Of a stretch of 64,000 nucleotides of DNA, positions 49,717 to 57,152 are shown one piece after another. The DNA is taken from NCBI RefSeq assembly GCF_024594815.1, contig NZ_JANJOU010000008.1, positions 62,001 through 126,000 on the forward strand. The letters are read 5' to 3'. The notes under the pieces are model-generated. The model did no database searches. It was given only the letters and a program-made list of their open reading frames with translations, and was not told the origin of the DNA. Made by a program: the position numbers and the translations under genes. How positions within the stretch are numbered: position 1 is the stretch's first letter; every line of letters begins with the position of its first letter. The stretch is from Roseomonas populi. Its GTDB lineage: Bacteria; Pseudomonadota; Alphaproteobacteria; Acetobacterales; Acetobacteraceae.

Positions 49717-50670
49717 TCAGCCCTGGAAGTAGCGGCGGTAGCGCGCATCCTCGTCGCGGATCAGCGACGTGAAATCCGCGGTGTCGAGGTAGCGGATGCC
49801 GAAGCTCTGCTGCGCCATGAAGCTGACGAAGCGCGGGTCGGCCGCTGCGGCGCGCATGGCGTCGCGCCAGCGGGCCAGCACCGGTTCCGGCGTGCCGGGC
49901 GGGGCGGCGAGGCCGCGCCATGTCACGACGTCGATGTCGAAGCCCTGCTCGATCGCGGTCGGCGCGTCCGGGAAGGCCGGAAGCCGATCCTTCGCCGTCA
50001 CCGCCAGGATGCGGGCGACACCGCCCTCCACCTGGCCGCGCGCCTCCACGGCGCTGAAGGCCGTGGCCTCGATGTTCCCCGCCGCGAGGTCCTGCAGCCC
50101 GGGCGCCGCGCCGGGATAGACGACATGGGTAAGCTTCACCCCGGCGATGCGCTCCAACTCCAGCGCAACGAGGTGCCATGTGCCGCCGGCGCCGCTATTC
50201 GCCACGCGCACCGTTTCCGGGTTCGCGCGGGCATGGGCGGCCAGGGCGGCGAGGTCCCGCCAGGGCGCGTTGCGGGCCACGGTGATGGCGCCGGGATCGA
50301 CGTTGAGCAGCGCGATCGGCTGGAGGTCGTGCCATGTCAGCGGTGAGGGCGCGAAGAGCGGTGCGGTCAGCAGGTTCGGAACGATCAGCCCAACCGTGGT
50401 CCCGTCCGGTGGGGCGCTGCGGACGGCCATGTGCCCGACCACGCCGTTCCCGCCGGGGCGGTTGTACACCGTGACCGTGGCGCCCAGGCGTTCGGACAGG
50501 ATGGGCGCCACCGCGCGGGCCACCACGTCGGTGCCGCCGCCGGGCGCCCAGGGCACCACCAGGGTGATGGGGCGCCCCGCGACGCCCTGCGCCAGCGCCG
50601 GCCGCGCCAGGGTGGCGGATGCGGCGGAGAGCGTCGCGGCGAGCGCGCCGCGACGGGTGATGGTGGTCAT
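49717..50670 (-). CDS. Bug/TctC-family receptor (tandem copy 2)
   Basis: A 317-residue periplasmic receptor. A signal peptide spans about residues 1-28 (MTTITRRGALAATLSAASAT, ALAQ), again with a paired Arg. Family segments are RPITLVVPWAPGGGTDVVAR, VYNRPGGNGVVGHMAVRSAP, RVANSGAGGTWHLVALELE and YPGAAPGLQDLAAGNIEATA. The ATG at 50670 is chosen; the upstream open frame is low-complexity Arg/Asp sequence. Gaps of 87 and 114 bases to its neighbours are longer than elsewhere in this run and could hold RNA structures that tune expression of each receptor. Confidence 0.87.
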   Translation of the reverse strand: MTTITRRGALAATLSAASATLARPALAQGVAGRPITLVVPWAPGGGTDVVARAVAPILSERLGATVTVYNRPGGNGVVGHMAVRSAPPDGTTVGLIVPNLLTAPLFAPSPLTWHDLQPIALLNVDPGAITVARNAPWRDLAALAAHARANPETVRVANSGAGGTWHLVALELERIAGVKLTHVVYPGAAPGLQDLAAGNIEATAFSAVEARGQVEGGVARILAVTAKDRLPAFPDAPTAIEQGFDIDVVTWRGLAAPPGTPEPVLARWRDAMRAAAADPRFVSFMAQQSFGIRYLDTADFTSLIRDEDARYRRYFQG

Positions 50671-50740
50671 CGCTGTTGTCCTCCCTTTGTCCTTGTTCTT
50701 GTCGTTGCGGCCGGATCGGCCCGGCGCGTGGTCGGAAGGG

Positions 50741-50778
50741 GGTCCCTCCGGGGCCGCGGCACGGCGCACGGAGGGACC
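50741..50778 (-). terminator. Hairpin between tandem Bug genes 1 and 2
   Basis: A perfect 10-bp stem (GGTCCCTCCG at 50741-50750 with 50769-50778) and an 18-base GC-rich loop lies 6 bases beyond the stop of the upstream Bug gene. No T-run follows; it may attenuate or stabilise rather than fully terminate. Confidence 0.5.
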
Positions 50779-50784
50779 GTCGCG

Positions 50785-51789
50785 CTACTCCAGCTTGATC
50801 TCGGCCTGGCGGATCACCTCGGTCCAGGTCGCCGTCTCGCTCTCGATGTTCGCCCGCACCACGTCCGGCGGGTTGAACTGCGGCACGAAGCCGCGCTCGG
50901 CGTAGAGGCGCAGCAGCTCCGGCGAGGCGAGGGCCTGCTTCAACGCCGCCGTCAGCTTCGCGACGATGGCAGGGTCGGTCCTGGCCGGGACCAGCAGCGC
51001 CTGCCAGCTGTTCACCTCGGCCCCGGGGACCCCGGCCTCGGCGGCGGTGGGCACGTCTGGCAGGGCCGGGAGGCGCTGCGGCGTGGCGATGGCGAGCAGG
51101 CGGATGCTGTTCGCCCCCTGGTGCGACTGCACGAGGCCGAGCGTGTCGAACAACAGCTGGACGCGCCCGGCGATGAGGTCCGTCAGCGCGGGCGCCGCGC
51201 CGCGATACGGCACGTGGATCAGCTGTAGCCCCGCGCGGAGGGCGAAGAGCTCGCCCACCAGGTGCGTCACGCCGCCGGCGCCGCCGGACGCGAAGCTGAC
51301 CTGCCCCGGCCGCGCCCGGGCATAGGCGACGAACTCCCGCAGGTCCTTCACCGGAAGGCTGGCCGGGACGATGTAAAGCAGCGGGTCCGTGGTGACCTGC
51401 CCCACCGGAACCAGATCGCGCGAGGGTCGGGCGCGCGTGTTGCTGTAGAGGATGGGGTTGGTGACGAGGATGCCGGAATTGGAGTGCAGGATGGTGTAGC
51501 CGTCCGGCGGCGCTTCCGCGACGTGCTCCATGCCGATGTTCCCCGCCGCACCCGGCCGGTTGTCCACCACCACGGGCTGGCCGAGGATACTGCTCAGCGT
51601 CTGGGCAAGAGGGCGCGAGACCGTGTCCACGCCGCCGCCCGCGGCGAAGGGCACGACGATGCGGATGGGCCGGTTGGGGTAGGACGCGGCGGGGGACTGG
51701 GCCTGCGCGAGGCCACCGGCCGCGAAGAGGCCGGCCGCGGCGAGACCCAGGGCGCGCCGCGCCAGCCGGCCGGGAATGCGGGACGTCAT
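50785..51789 (-). CDS. Bug/TctC-family receptor (tandem copy 1)
   Basis: A 334-residue periplasmic receptor with a longer signal peptide (about residues 1-30, RLARRALGLAAAGLFAAGGL, AQAQ). Hallmarks are YPNRPIRIVVPFAAGGGVDT, VVDNRPGAAGNIGMEHVAEA, VSFASGGAGGVTHLVGELFA and the pocket YRGAAPALTDLIAGRVQLLF. It follows the dihydroxyacetone-kinase-like gene by 21 bases, with a Shine-Dalgarno AGGAGGAA before the ATG, so it is probably co-transcribed with it. No TctA/TctB membrane partners occur in the window. Confidence 0.87.
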   Translation of the reverse strand: MTSRIPGRLARRALGLAAAGLFAAGGLAQAQSPAASYPNRPIRIVVPFAAGGGVDTVSRPLAQTLSSILGQPVVVDNRPGAAGNIGMEHVAEAPPDGYTILHSNSGILVTNPILYSNTRARPSRDLVPVGQVTTDPLLYIVPASLPVKDLREFVAYARARPGQVSFASGGAGGVTHLVGELFALRAGLQLIHVPYRGAAPALTDLIAGRVQLLFDTLGLVQSHQGANSIRLLAIATPQRLPALPDVPTAAEAGVPGAEVNSWQALLVPARTDPAIVAKLTAALKQALASPELLRLYAERGFVPQFNPPDVVRANIESETATWTEVIRQAEIKLE

Positions 51790-51810
51790 GGATGTTCCTC
51801 CTTCTTGGTT

Positions 51811-53502
51811 TCAGTGCGCGAATTGCGGGCTCAGGGCCTCCAGCCAGACCACGGCCGCCGCCGCTCCCGCGTCCGGCGTGCCCAGGGCGCGGTCGCCGAG
51901 GTAGCTGGCCCGGCCGAGGCGCGGGCGCATGGCGGCGGTGGCCTCCGCCCCGGCCCGTGCGGCCCGCACAGCCTCCTCCCAGGCCGCGCCTGGCGCGCGC
52001 CCCGATTCCAGCGCGCCCGCGAAGGCCTCCGCGGCGGGGCGCAGCGCGTCCAGCATGGTGCGGTCGCCCGGCCTGGCGCCGCCCAACTCCGCGATGGCAT
52101 CCACGGCGGCGGTCAGCGCGCGGGACCAGTCCCGGGGTGCGGGCTCGGCCGGCAATGCGCGCGCGGCGCGCAGAAGCGCCGTGGCGTAGAAGGGGCCGGA
52201 ACTGCCGGCGATGGCGCGCCGAAGCGCCTCTCCCATCCGCACCAGCGCGGCCGGCGCCTCTGCCCAGGCGGCATCCGGCAGGGCCTGCAGGGCGGCAGCG
52301 CCGCGCGACATGCTGATGCCCAGGTCGCCATCGCCCGCGGCGCTGTCCAGCGCGGTGAGTCGCGCCTCGGCCGCTTCAAGCGCCGAGGCGGCGGCCAGAA
52401 CGGCGCGGCGCACCGCCACGCCCGCGGGCGTGGCCTGGCGCGCGACATCGGCCGCGGGCACGGCGCTCACCCCGATCAGCCTCCGGGCCGCCGCGATCCG
52501 GCCGCTGCCAGGCCAGGCAGGGGCGTCCGCCGGCGCATCCAGCCGCGCCACAAGCGCGTCGTTCACCCGCATCACCGTCAGCGACGCGCCGGGCATCTCC
52601 AGCGCGGTAAGGAGGTTGCCGCACCAGGCGCGCTCCACCACCAGCCCCCTCTCGCGCAGCAGGGCCAGGGCACGGCGGGCAACCACGGCCAGTTCCATCG
52701 GCGGCGTGCCGCCCAGCCCATTGACCAGCAGCGCCACGCGCTCCCCCGCGCGCAGGGCCGCGTCGGCCAGGATTGTGTCGAGGATCTCCTCCACGAACGC
52801 GTCGGCCGGGCGCAGGGGGACGCGGCGCACGCCCTGTTCCCCGTGGATGCCCAGGCCCAGCTCCGCCTCGTCCTCGAGGAGCGAGAAGCCGGGCATTCCC
52901 GCGGCGGGCACGGTGCAAGCACCGAGCGCGACGCCCATGGTGCCGATCGCCGCCGCCGCGGCGCGCGCCTCCGCCACCACCGCTTCCAGCGGCAGCCCGG
53001 CCGCCGCCGCGGCGCCGGCCACCTTGTGCACCAGCACCGTCCCGGCGATGCCGCGCCGCCGTGCCGGCTCCACCGTGTCGCGCAGCGCCACGTCGTCCGC
53101 CACCACCACCACCTCGGCAGGAATGCCCTCGGCGCGGGCCAGTTCCGCGGCCAGGCCGAAGTTCAGCCGGTCGCCCGTGTAGTTCTTCACGATCAGCACG
53201 GCGCCCGCCGGGCCGGCCGCGGCGCGAATGCCCGCCAGCACCGCATCCACGCTGGGCGAGGTGAAGACGTCGCCCGCGACCGCGGCGTGCAGCATTCCTG
53301 CGCCGACATAGCCCGCATGGGCCGGCTCGTGGCCGCTGCCGCCGCCCGAGAGCACGGCCACGCCGCGCGCGGCGGGATCCGGCAGGTCGGACCGCACCAC
53401 CACGTCCTCGTCCCGCAGCAATGCCTGTCCGGGGTTCAGGTCCACCTGCCCCTCCAGCATCTCGCGCACCACGCCGCGGGGGTCGTTCAGGAGCTTCTTC
53501 AT
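51811..53502 (-). CDS. Fused DhaK-DhaL dihydroxyacetone-type kinase
   Basis: A 563-residue ATP-dependent single-chain kinase. The DhaK domain (about 1-330) has GGGSGHEPAHAG with His58, KNYTGDRLNFGLAAELA, and the hemiaminal-forming His in LGLGIHGEQGVRR. The DhaL domain (about 360-563) has the Mg-ATP motif DSAAGDGDLGISMSRGA and SGPFYATALLRAARALP. Such fused enzymes phosphorylate dihydroxyacetone, glyceraldehyde or tetruloses such as erythrulose. It lies 22 bases downstream of the FAD oxidase gene and upstream of three Bug receptors. A plausible role is to trap a keto-sugar made by the oxidase, with the DapA-family lyase working in the same route. Confidence 0.88.
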   Translation of the reverse strand: MKKLLNDPRGVVREMLEGQVDLNPGQALLRDEDVVVRSDLPDPAARGVAVLSGGGSGHEPAHAGYVGAGMLHAAVAGDVFTSPSVDAVLAGIRAAAGPAGAVLIVKNYTGDRLNFGLAAELARAEGIPAEVVVVADDVALRDTVEPARRRGIAGTVLVHKVAGAAAAAGLPLEAVVAEARAAAAAIGTMGVALGACTVPAAGMPGFSLLEDEAELGLGIHGEQGVRRVPLRPADAFVEEILDTILADAALRAGERVALLVNGLGGTPPMELAVVARRALALLRERGLVVERAWCGNLLTALEMPGASLTVMRVNDALVARLDAPADAPAWPGSGRIAAARRLIGVSAVPAADVARQATPAGVAVRRAVLAAASALEAAEARLTALDSAAGDGDLGISMSRGAAALQALPDAAWAEAPAALVRMGEALRRAIAGSSGPFYATALLRAARALPAEPAPRDWSRALTAAVDAIAELGGARPGDRTMLDALRPAAEAFAGALESGRAPGAAWEEAVRAARAGAEATAAMRPRLGRASYLGDRALGTPDAGAAAAVVWLEALSPQFAH

Positions 53503-53524
53503 GCCGTCCGTCTTCTCCGTGGTC

Positions 53525-54961
53525 TCAATCCAGCGGCTTCAGCAGCTTGCCCGGATTCATGATCCCGAGCGGATCGAGCGCCTTCTTCACCGCCCACATG
53601 AGCGACAGCGCCTCGCCGTGCTCCTCCGCCGCGAGGTCGAGCTTGTGCATCCCGATCCCGTGCTCGCCGGAGCAGGTGCCGCCCAGGCGAATGGCGCGCT
53701 TGCCCGTGCGCCGCGCGAGGCCCTCGGCACGGGCGCGCTCCTCCGGATCGTTCGCGTCGAAGAGGATGCCGAGATGGAAGTTCCCGTCCCCGACATGCCC
53801 GACCAGCGGCGCCAGAAGCCCGGTCGCGGCGACGTCCGCCTCGGTCTCCAGGATGCACTCGGCCAGTGCCGAGATCGGCACGCAGGCGTCCGTCCCCATC
53901 TGGCTCTTGCCGGGCAGGTAATGCAGGTTGGCGTAGTAGGTGTGGTGCCGTGCCTTCCAGAGGCGCGATCGCTCCTCGGGCCGGTTGGCCCATAGGAAGC
54001 CGCTGCCGCCCATCTCCTCGCAAGCCGCCTGCACCATCTCCACCTGCTCGGCGACGGCGGCGGGACTGCCCTGGAACTCCAGGAACAGAGTCGGCAGTTC
54101 CGCCATCCCGTCCAGCTTCGAGTAGCGGATGCACATGTGCATCTGCAGCGCGTTCACGAACTCGATCCTCGCCATGGGGATACCGGCCTGAAGGATGGCG
54201 ACCGTGGCGTCGAGTGCAGCCGGCACGCCCGGGAACTGGCATACGGCTGCCGAGACCGTTTCGGGCAGGCCGTAAAGCCGGAGCTGCACTTCGGTGATGA
54301 GGCCCAGCGTGCCTTCCGAGCCGACATAGAGCCGCGTCAGGTCCAGCCCCGTGGCCGACTTCCGCGCGCGGGTGCCGGTGCGGACGATGCGGCCGTCCGG
54401 GGTCACGACGGTCAAGCCCAGCACGTTCTCCCGCATCGTGCCGTAGCGCACGGCGGCGGTGCCCGAGGCGCGCGTCGCCGCCATGCCGCCGATGGAGGCA
54501 TCGGCGCCCGGATCGACCGGGAAGAACAGCCCGTGGGAGCGAAGCTCGGCATTCAGCCGCAGACGCGTGACGCCCGCCTGCACGCGGCAGTCCAGCGCGT
54601 CCGGCGAGACCTCCAGCACGCGGTCCATGCGGGAAAGGCTGATGCAGAGTCCGCCGCGGAGCGCGGTGACATGCCCTTCCAGCGATGTGCCCGCCCCGAA
54701 GGGCACGATAGGCACACGGTGCGCGCAGCAGAGGCGCGCGATCGCCGCTACCTCCTCGTTGCTCTCCGGAAAGGCGACGGCTTCGGGCGGGTAGAGATCC
54801 GGAACCCCTTCCCCCCGCCCGTGCTGCTCGCGCACGGACTGCCCGGTCGAGAGGCGATCGCCCAGCATGGCGCGGAGCGCGGGCAGAATGGGACCGACAG
54901 TGCCCCCCACGGGCGGCATGGCATCAGCCGTCTGCGGCGCGGCACCGAGTTCTGCGATCAT
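53525..54961 (-). CDS. FAD-linked oxidase, GlcD/D-lactate dehydrogenase family
   Basis: A 478-residue flavoprotein with an N-terminal PCMH-type FAD domain (PIVPFGAGTSLEGHVTALRG, SLSRMDRVLEVSPDALDCRV, FFPVDPGADASIGGMAATRA, LYVGSEGTLGLITEVQLRLY) and a C-terminal oxidase domain. The latter ends with the family signatures VGHVGDGNFHLGILFD and TCSGEHGIGMHKL, followed by a closing LDPLGIMNPGKLL. It oxidises a 2-hydroxy acid to the 2-keto acid and passes electrons to the respiratory chain or a partner protein. The ATG at 54961 is first in frame; the ATG at 54919 (MPPVGGTVG) is also possible. First gene of a leftward operon, divergent from the DapA-family gene. Confidence 0.87.
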   Translation of the reverse strand: MIAELGAAPQTADAMPPVGGTVGPILPALRAMLGDRLSTGQSVREQHGRGEGVPDLYPPEAVAFPESNEEVAAIARLCCAHRVPIVPFGAGTSLEGHVTALRGGLCISLSRMDRVLEVSPDALDCRVQAGVTRLRLNAELRSHGLFFPVDPGADASIGGMAATRASGTAAVRYGTMRENVLGLTVVTPDGRIVRTGTRARKSATGLDLTRLYVGSEGTLGLITEVQLRLYGLPETVSAAVCQFPGVPAALDATVAILQAGIPMARIEFVNALQMHMCIRYSKLDGMAELPTLFLEFQGSPAAVAEQVEMVQAACEEMGGSGFLWANRPEERSRLWKARHHTYYANLHYLPGKSQMGTDACVPISALAECILETEADVAATGLLAPLVGHVGDGNFHLGILFDANDPEERARAEGLARRTGKRAIRLGGTCSGEHGIGMHKLDLAAEEHGEALSLMWAVKKALDPLGIMNPGKLLKPLD

Positions 54962-55044
54962 CCCGTTTCCTCGGGGGCTGCTGCCGCACCGGAATGGCGC
55001 AACGGGCCTAGCCCCTCCCTTTCACCTACGGACTTGTTGAGTGG

Positions 55045-55063
55045 ATGTCCATATTCCGGACAT
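55045..55063. promoter_or_regulatory. Operator copy A: ATGTCC-N7-GGACAT
   Basis: ATGTCCATATTCCGGACAT has perfect 6-base arms around 7 bases. It is 84 bases upstream of the FAD oxidase start. An identical arrangement is found at 55184-55202, 139 bases to the right, in front of the DapA-family gene. The nearby IclR gene at 56207 is the likely binder. Confidence 0.7.
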
Positions 55064-55155
55064 AAGCTGCTCAACCTGATCCGCGCCTGTCAAGGGCTGG
55101 ATCCGCCGTTCGCAAACATGCTCTTTAGGGCGGCCGCCGAATCTGAAATGCCTCG

Positions 55156-55185
55156 TTGACCTCAGTAACCGATCCACTCCAGTAT
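55156..55185 (+). promoter_or_regulatory. Possible promoter of the DapA-family gene
   Basis: TTGACC (55156-55161) and CAGTAT (55180-55185) are 18 bases apart. The -10-like box overlaps the left end of operator copy B, which would give repression by occlusion. Pattern match only. Confidence 0.35.
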
Positions 55186-55202
55186 GTCCGCGATCCGGAC
55201 AT
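55184..55202. promoter_or_regulatory. Operator copy B: ATGTCC-N7-GGACAT
   Basis: ATGTCCGCGATCCGGACAT repeats the arms and spacing of copy A, and the last bases of the spacer (TCC) are also shared. It is centred about 35 bases before the ATG of the DapA-family gene, between its predicted -10 box and the ribosome binding site. Confidence 0.7.
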
Positions 55203-55227
55203 CACCGGCATTCCCAGGAGGAGACAC

Positions 55228-56142
55228 ATGGCTTCCAAGATCCACGGCATCATCCCGCCGATGACCACGCCCTTCACGGCGGAGGGCGAGATCGACGAGG
55301 GCGCCTACCGCAACCAGATCCGGTGGTTCCTGGGCACGGGCGTGCACGGCATCTGCGTCGGCGGCAGCACCGGCGAGGGCCACACCCTCACCCGCGACGA
55401 GTTCAAGCTGCTGATGGAGATCGCGGCTGAGGAAGTGGGCGGCCGCGTTCCCCTGATCGCCGGCATCATCGCCAACAGCACGCGTGAGGCGATCCTGCGT
55501 GCGCGCGACATCGAGCACCTGGCGATCGACGCGCTGCAGATCACGCCGGTGCACTACCTGTTCAAGCCGAGCGAAGAGGCGACCTTCAACCACTTCAAGA
55601 CGCTGACGGAATCGGTGAAGCAGCCCGTCATCATCTACAACGTCATCCCCTGGAACTACCTGACCCCCGCCCAGCTTCTGCACATCATGCGCGAGCTACC
55701 CGGCGTGATCGGCGTGAAGCAGAGCCAGGGCGACCTGAAGCTGATGGCGGACCTGCTGCTCGACGTGCCGGAGGGCAAGCTCGTCTTCACCGCGGTGGAC
55801 GCCCTGCTCTACCCGTCCTTCGCCCTGGGATCGCCGGGCACGATCGCCGCGAACCCGACGGCCGTGCCGACCGCCTGCGTCGCCCTTTGGGACGCGGTGC
55901 AGCGCGGGGACCACGCCTATGCCATGCAGCTGCACGACCGGATGCTGCGCTTCTGGAACACGATCGTGGGTGACAACCTGCCGGCCTGCGTGAAGGCCGT
56001 GCTGGAGATGCAGGGCTGCCCGGTGGGGCTGCCCCGTGCCCCGATGCCGGCCGCCAGCGCGAAGCAGCGCGCCGCCATCGAGCCGGCCCTGCGCCACCTG
56101 CTCGAGATCGTGGACAAGCCGGTCCGCGCGGCGGCGGAGTAG
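55228..56142 (+). CDS. DapA-family (dihydrodipicolinate synthase-like) lyase
   Basis: A 304-residue TIM-barrel aldolase. The Schiff-base Lys164 is in GVIGVKQSQGD, the catalytic Tyr137 in VIIYNVIPWN, and the keto-acid binding loop is GGSTGEGHTLTRDE. These spacings match E. coli DapA. The AGGAGGAG ribosome site lies 4-5 bases before the ATG at 55228. Because the gene sits beside an IclR regulator, an FAD hydroxy-acid oxidase and a keto-sugar kinase and has operators, it is probably a catabolic member (a 2-keto-sugar-acid or similar aldolase/dehydratase) rather than the lysine biosynthesis enzyme. YNVIPWN in place of the common YN-P-R(T)G also departs from true DapA. Confidence 0.85.
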   Translation: MASKIHGIIPPMTTPFTAEGEIDEGAYRNQIRWFLGTGVHGICVGGSTGEGHTLTRDEFKLLMEIAAEEVGGRVPLIAGIIANSTREAILRARDIEHLAIDALQITPVHYLFKPSEEATFNHFKTLTESVKQPVIIYNVIPWNYLTPAQLLHIMRELPGVIGVKQSQGDLKLMADLLLDVPEGKLVFTAVDALLYPSFALGSPGTIAANPTAVPTACVALWDAVQRGDHAYAMQLHDRMLRFWNTIVGDNLPACVKAVLEMQGCPVGLPRAPMPAASAKQRAAIEPALRHLLEIVDKPVRAAAE

Positions 56143-56206
56143 CGGTGGGATGCGGCGGGCGGCGATTTCCCTTGCGCCGCCGCCCGCTGCGGCCTAACCG
56201 TTTCCA

Positions 56207-57085
56207 ATGCCCGACGACATGGCCGTGATACCGCCGCCTCAGGAGGCCGGGGGCCGTCAGAGCGTCAAGTCACTCCTCAAGATGCTCGACGTTCTGGAGT
56301 GCTTCTCCACGCAGGACCGCGAGCTGACGGTTGTCGAGATCGCTCGGCGTACCGGCATGCCGCGCACCACCGTCCACCGCATCGTCGACAGCCTTCGCGT
56401 CCTCGGCTTCCTGGAGCAGGAAGCGAGCCGCGAGCGCTACCGGTTGGGCATCAAGCTCTTCGAGCTCGGCAACACGGCCCTCACGAACCTTCCCCTCTAC
56501 CGCGAGGCGCGCCCCTTCGTGGACACGCTCTCCAAGATGAGCGGCGAGGTGGTGCACCTCTGCGTGTTCGACGGCTCCCAGATGGTCTTCGTGGAGCGGT
56601 CCGAGCACGGCTCCGGGCGCCCGCACAACACGGTCACCACCATGGAGGCCACCCCGTGCCACAGCACCGGGGTCGGCAAGGCCACACTCGCCTTCCAGGA
56701 CGAGGCCGTCATTGAGCGGATCATCCGCCTCGGGCTGCACCGCTTCACGCCGGGGACGATCATCTCCCCGGGGCCCCTGCGCGAGGAGTTGGCGCGCATC
56801 CGGGCGCGGGGCTTCGCGGTGGACGAGTGCGAGCACGAGCCGGAGCTGCGCTGCGTGGCCGCGCCCATCCGCAACTCGACGGGGAAGGTCTTCGCCGCGG
56901 TCAGCGTCAGTGGCCACACCCGGCGCGTGACCCTCGACCGTGTCGCGGAGCTCGCGGCCCTTGTGATGTCGCACGCCCAGCTCATCTCGGTCCGGCTGGG
57001 CTTCATGCCGGATTCCCTGCCGGCAGCGCTGGACCAGGGTGGACGCCAGCACAGCAGGCATCAGGGCGGCTCCGCGGGGCGCTGA
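56207..57085 (+). CDS. IclR-family transcriptional regulator
   Basis: A 292-residue regulator with a winged helix-turn-helix at about residues 18-80 (SVKSLLKMLDVLECFSTQDR, then EIARRTGMPRTTVHRIVDSL) and an effector domain with ATPCHSTGVGKATLAF and RCVAAPIRNSTGKVFAAVSV. The C-terminus has a short Gly/Ser/His tail. It follows the DapA-family gene by 64 bases on the same strand. The paired ATGTCC-N7-GGACAT operators between that gene and the divergent FAD oxidase are its likely binding sites, which would make one switch for the whole 48.6-57.1 kb block. The effector is probably a hydroxy or keto acid of the pathway. Confidence 0.88.
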   Translation: MPDDMAVIPPPQEAGGRQSVKSLLKMLDVLECFSTQDRELTVVEIARRTGMPRTTVHRIVDSLRVLGFLEQEASRERYRLGIKLFELGNTALTNLPLYREARPFVDTLSKMSGEVVHLCVFDGSQMVFVERSEHGSGRPHNTVTTMEATPCHSTGVGKATLAFQDEAVIERIIRLGLHRFTPGTIISPGPLREELARIRARGFAVDECEHEPELRCVAAPIRNSTGKVFAAVSVSGHTRRVTLDRVAELAALVMSHAQLISVRLGFMPDSLPAALDQGGRQHSRHQGGSAGR

Positions 57086-57120
57086 GCCGCCGGGCCGCCG
57101 CCTGCACGGGCTGAACCGGC

Positions 57121-57148
57121 CGGTCCCGCCGGGTCCGGCGCGGGACCG
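57121..57148. terminator. Bidirectional terminator between iclR and the efflux operon
   Basis: CGGTCCCGC (57121-57129) and GCGGGACCG (57140-57148) form a perfect 9-bp stem with a 10-base loop, placed between two convergent genes. Confidence 0.55.
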
Positions 57149-57152
57149 TGCG

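Noticed and set aside
51262..53562. 766-codon plus-strand frame across the DhaK-DhaL kinase and a Bug gene
   Set aside because: Its residues mirror the antisense of conserved genes and are His/Arg/Gly rich. High GC makes long empty frames common here.
55228..56142. Lysine-biosynthetic dapA
   Set aside because: Catalytic residues fit the superfamily, but the IclR operators, the oxidase/kinase context and the unusual residues after the catalytic Tyr suggest a catabolic lyase.
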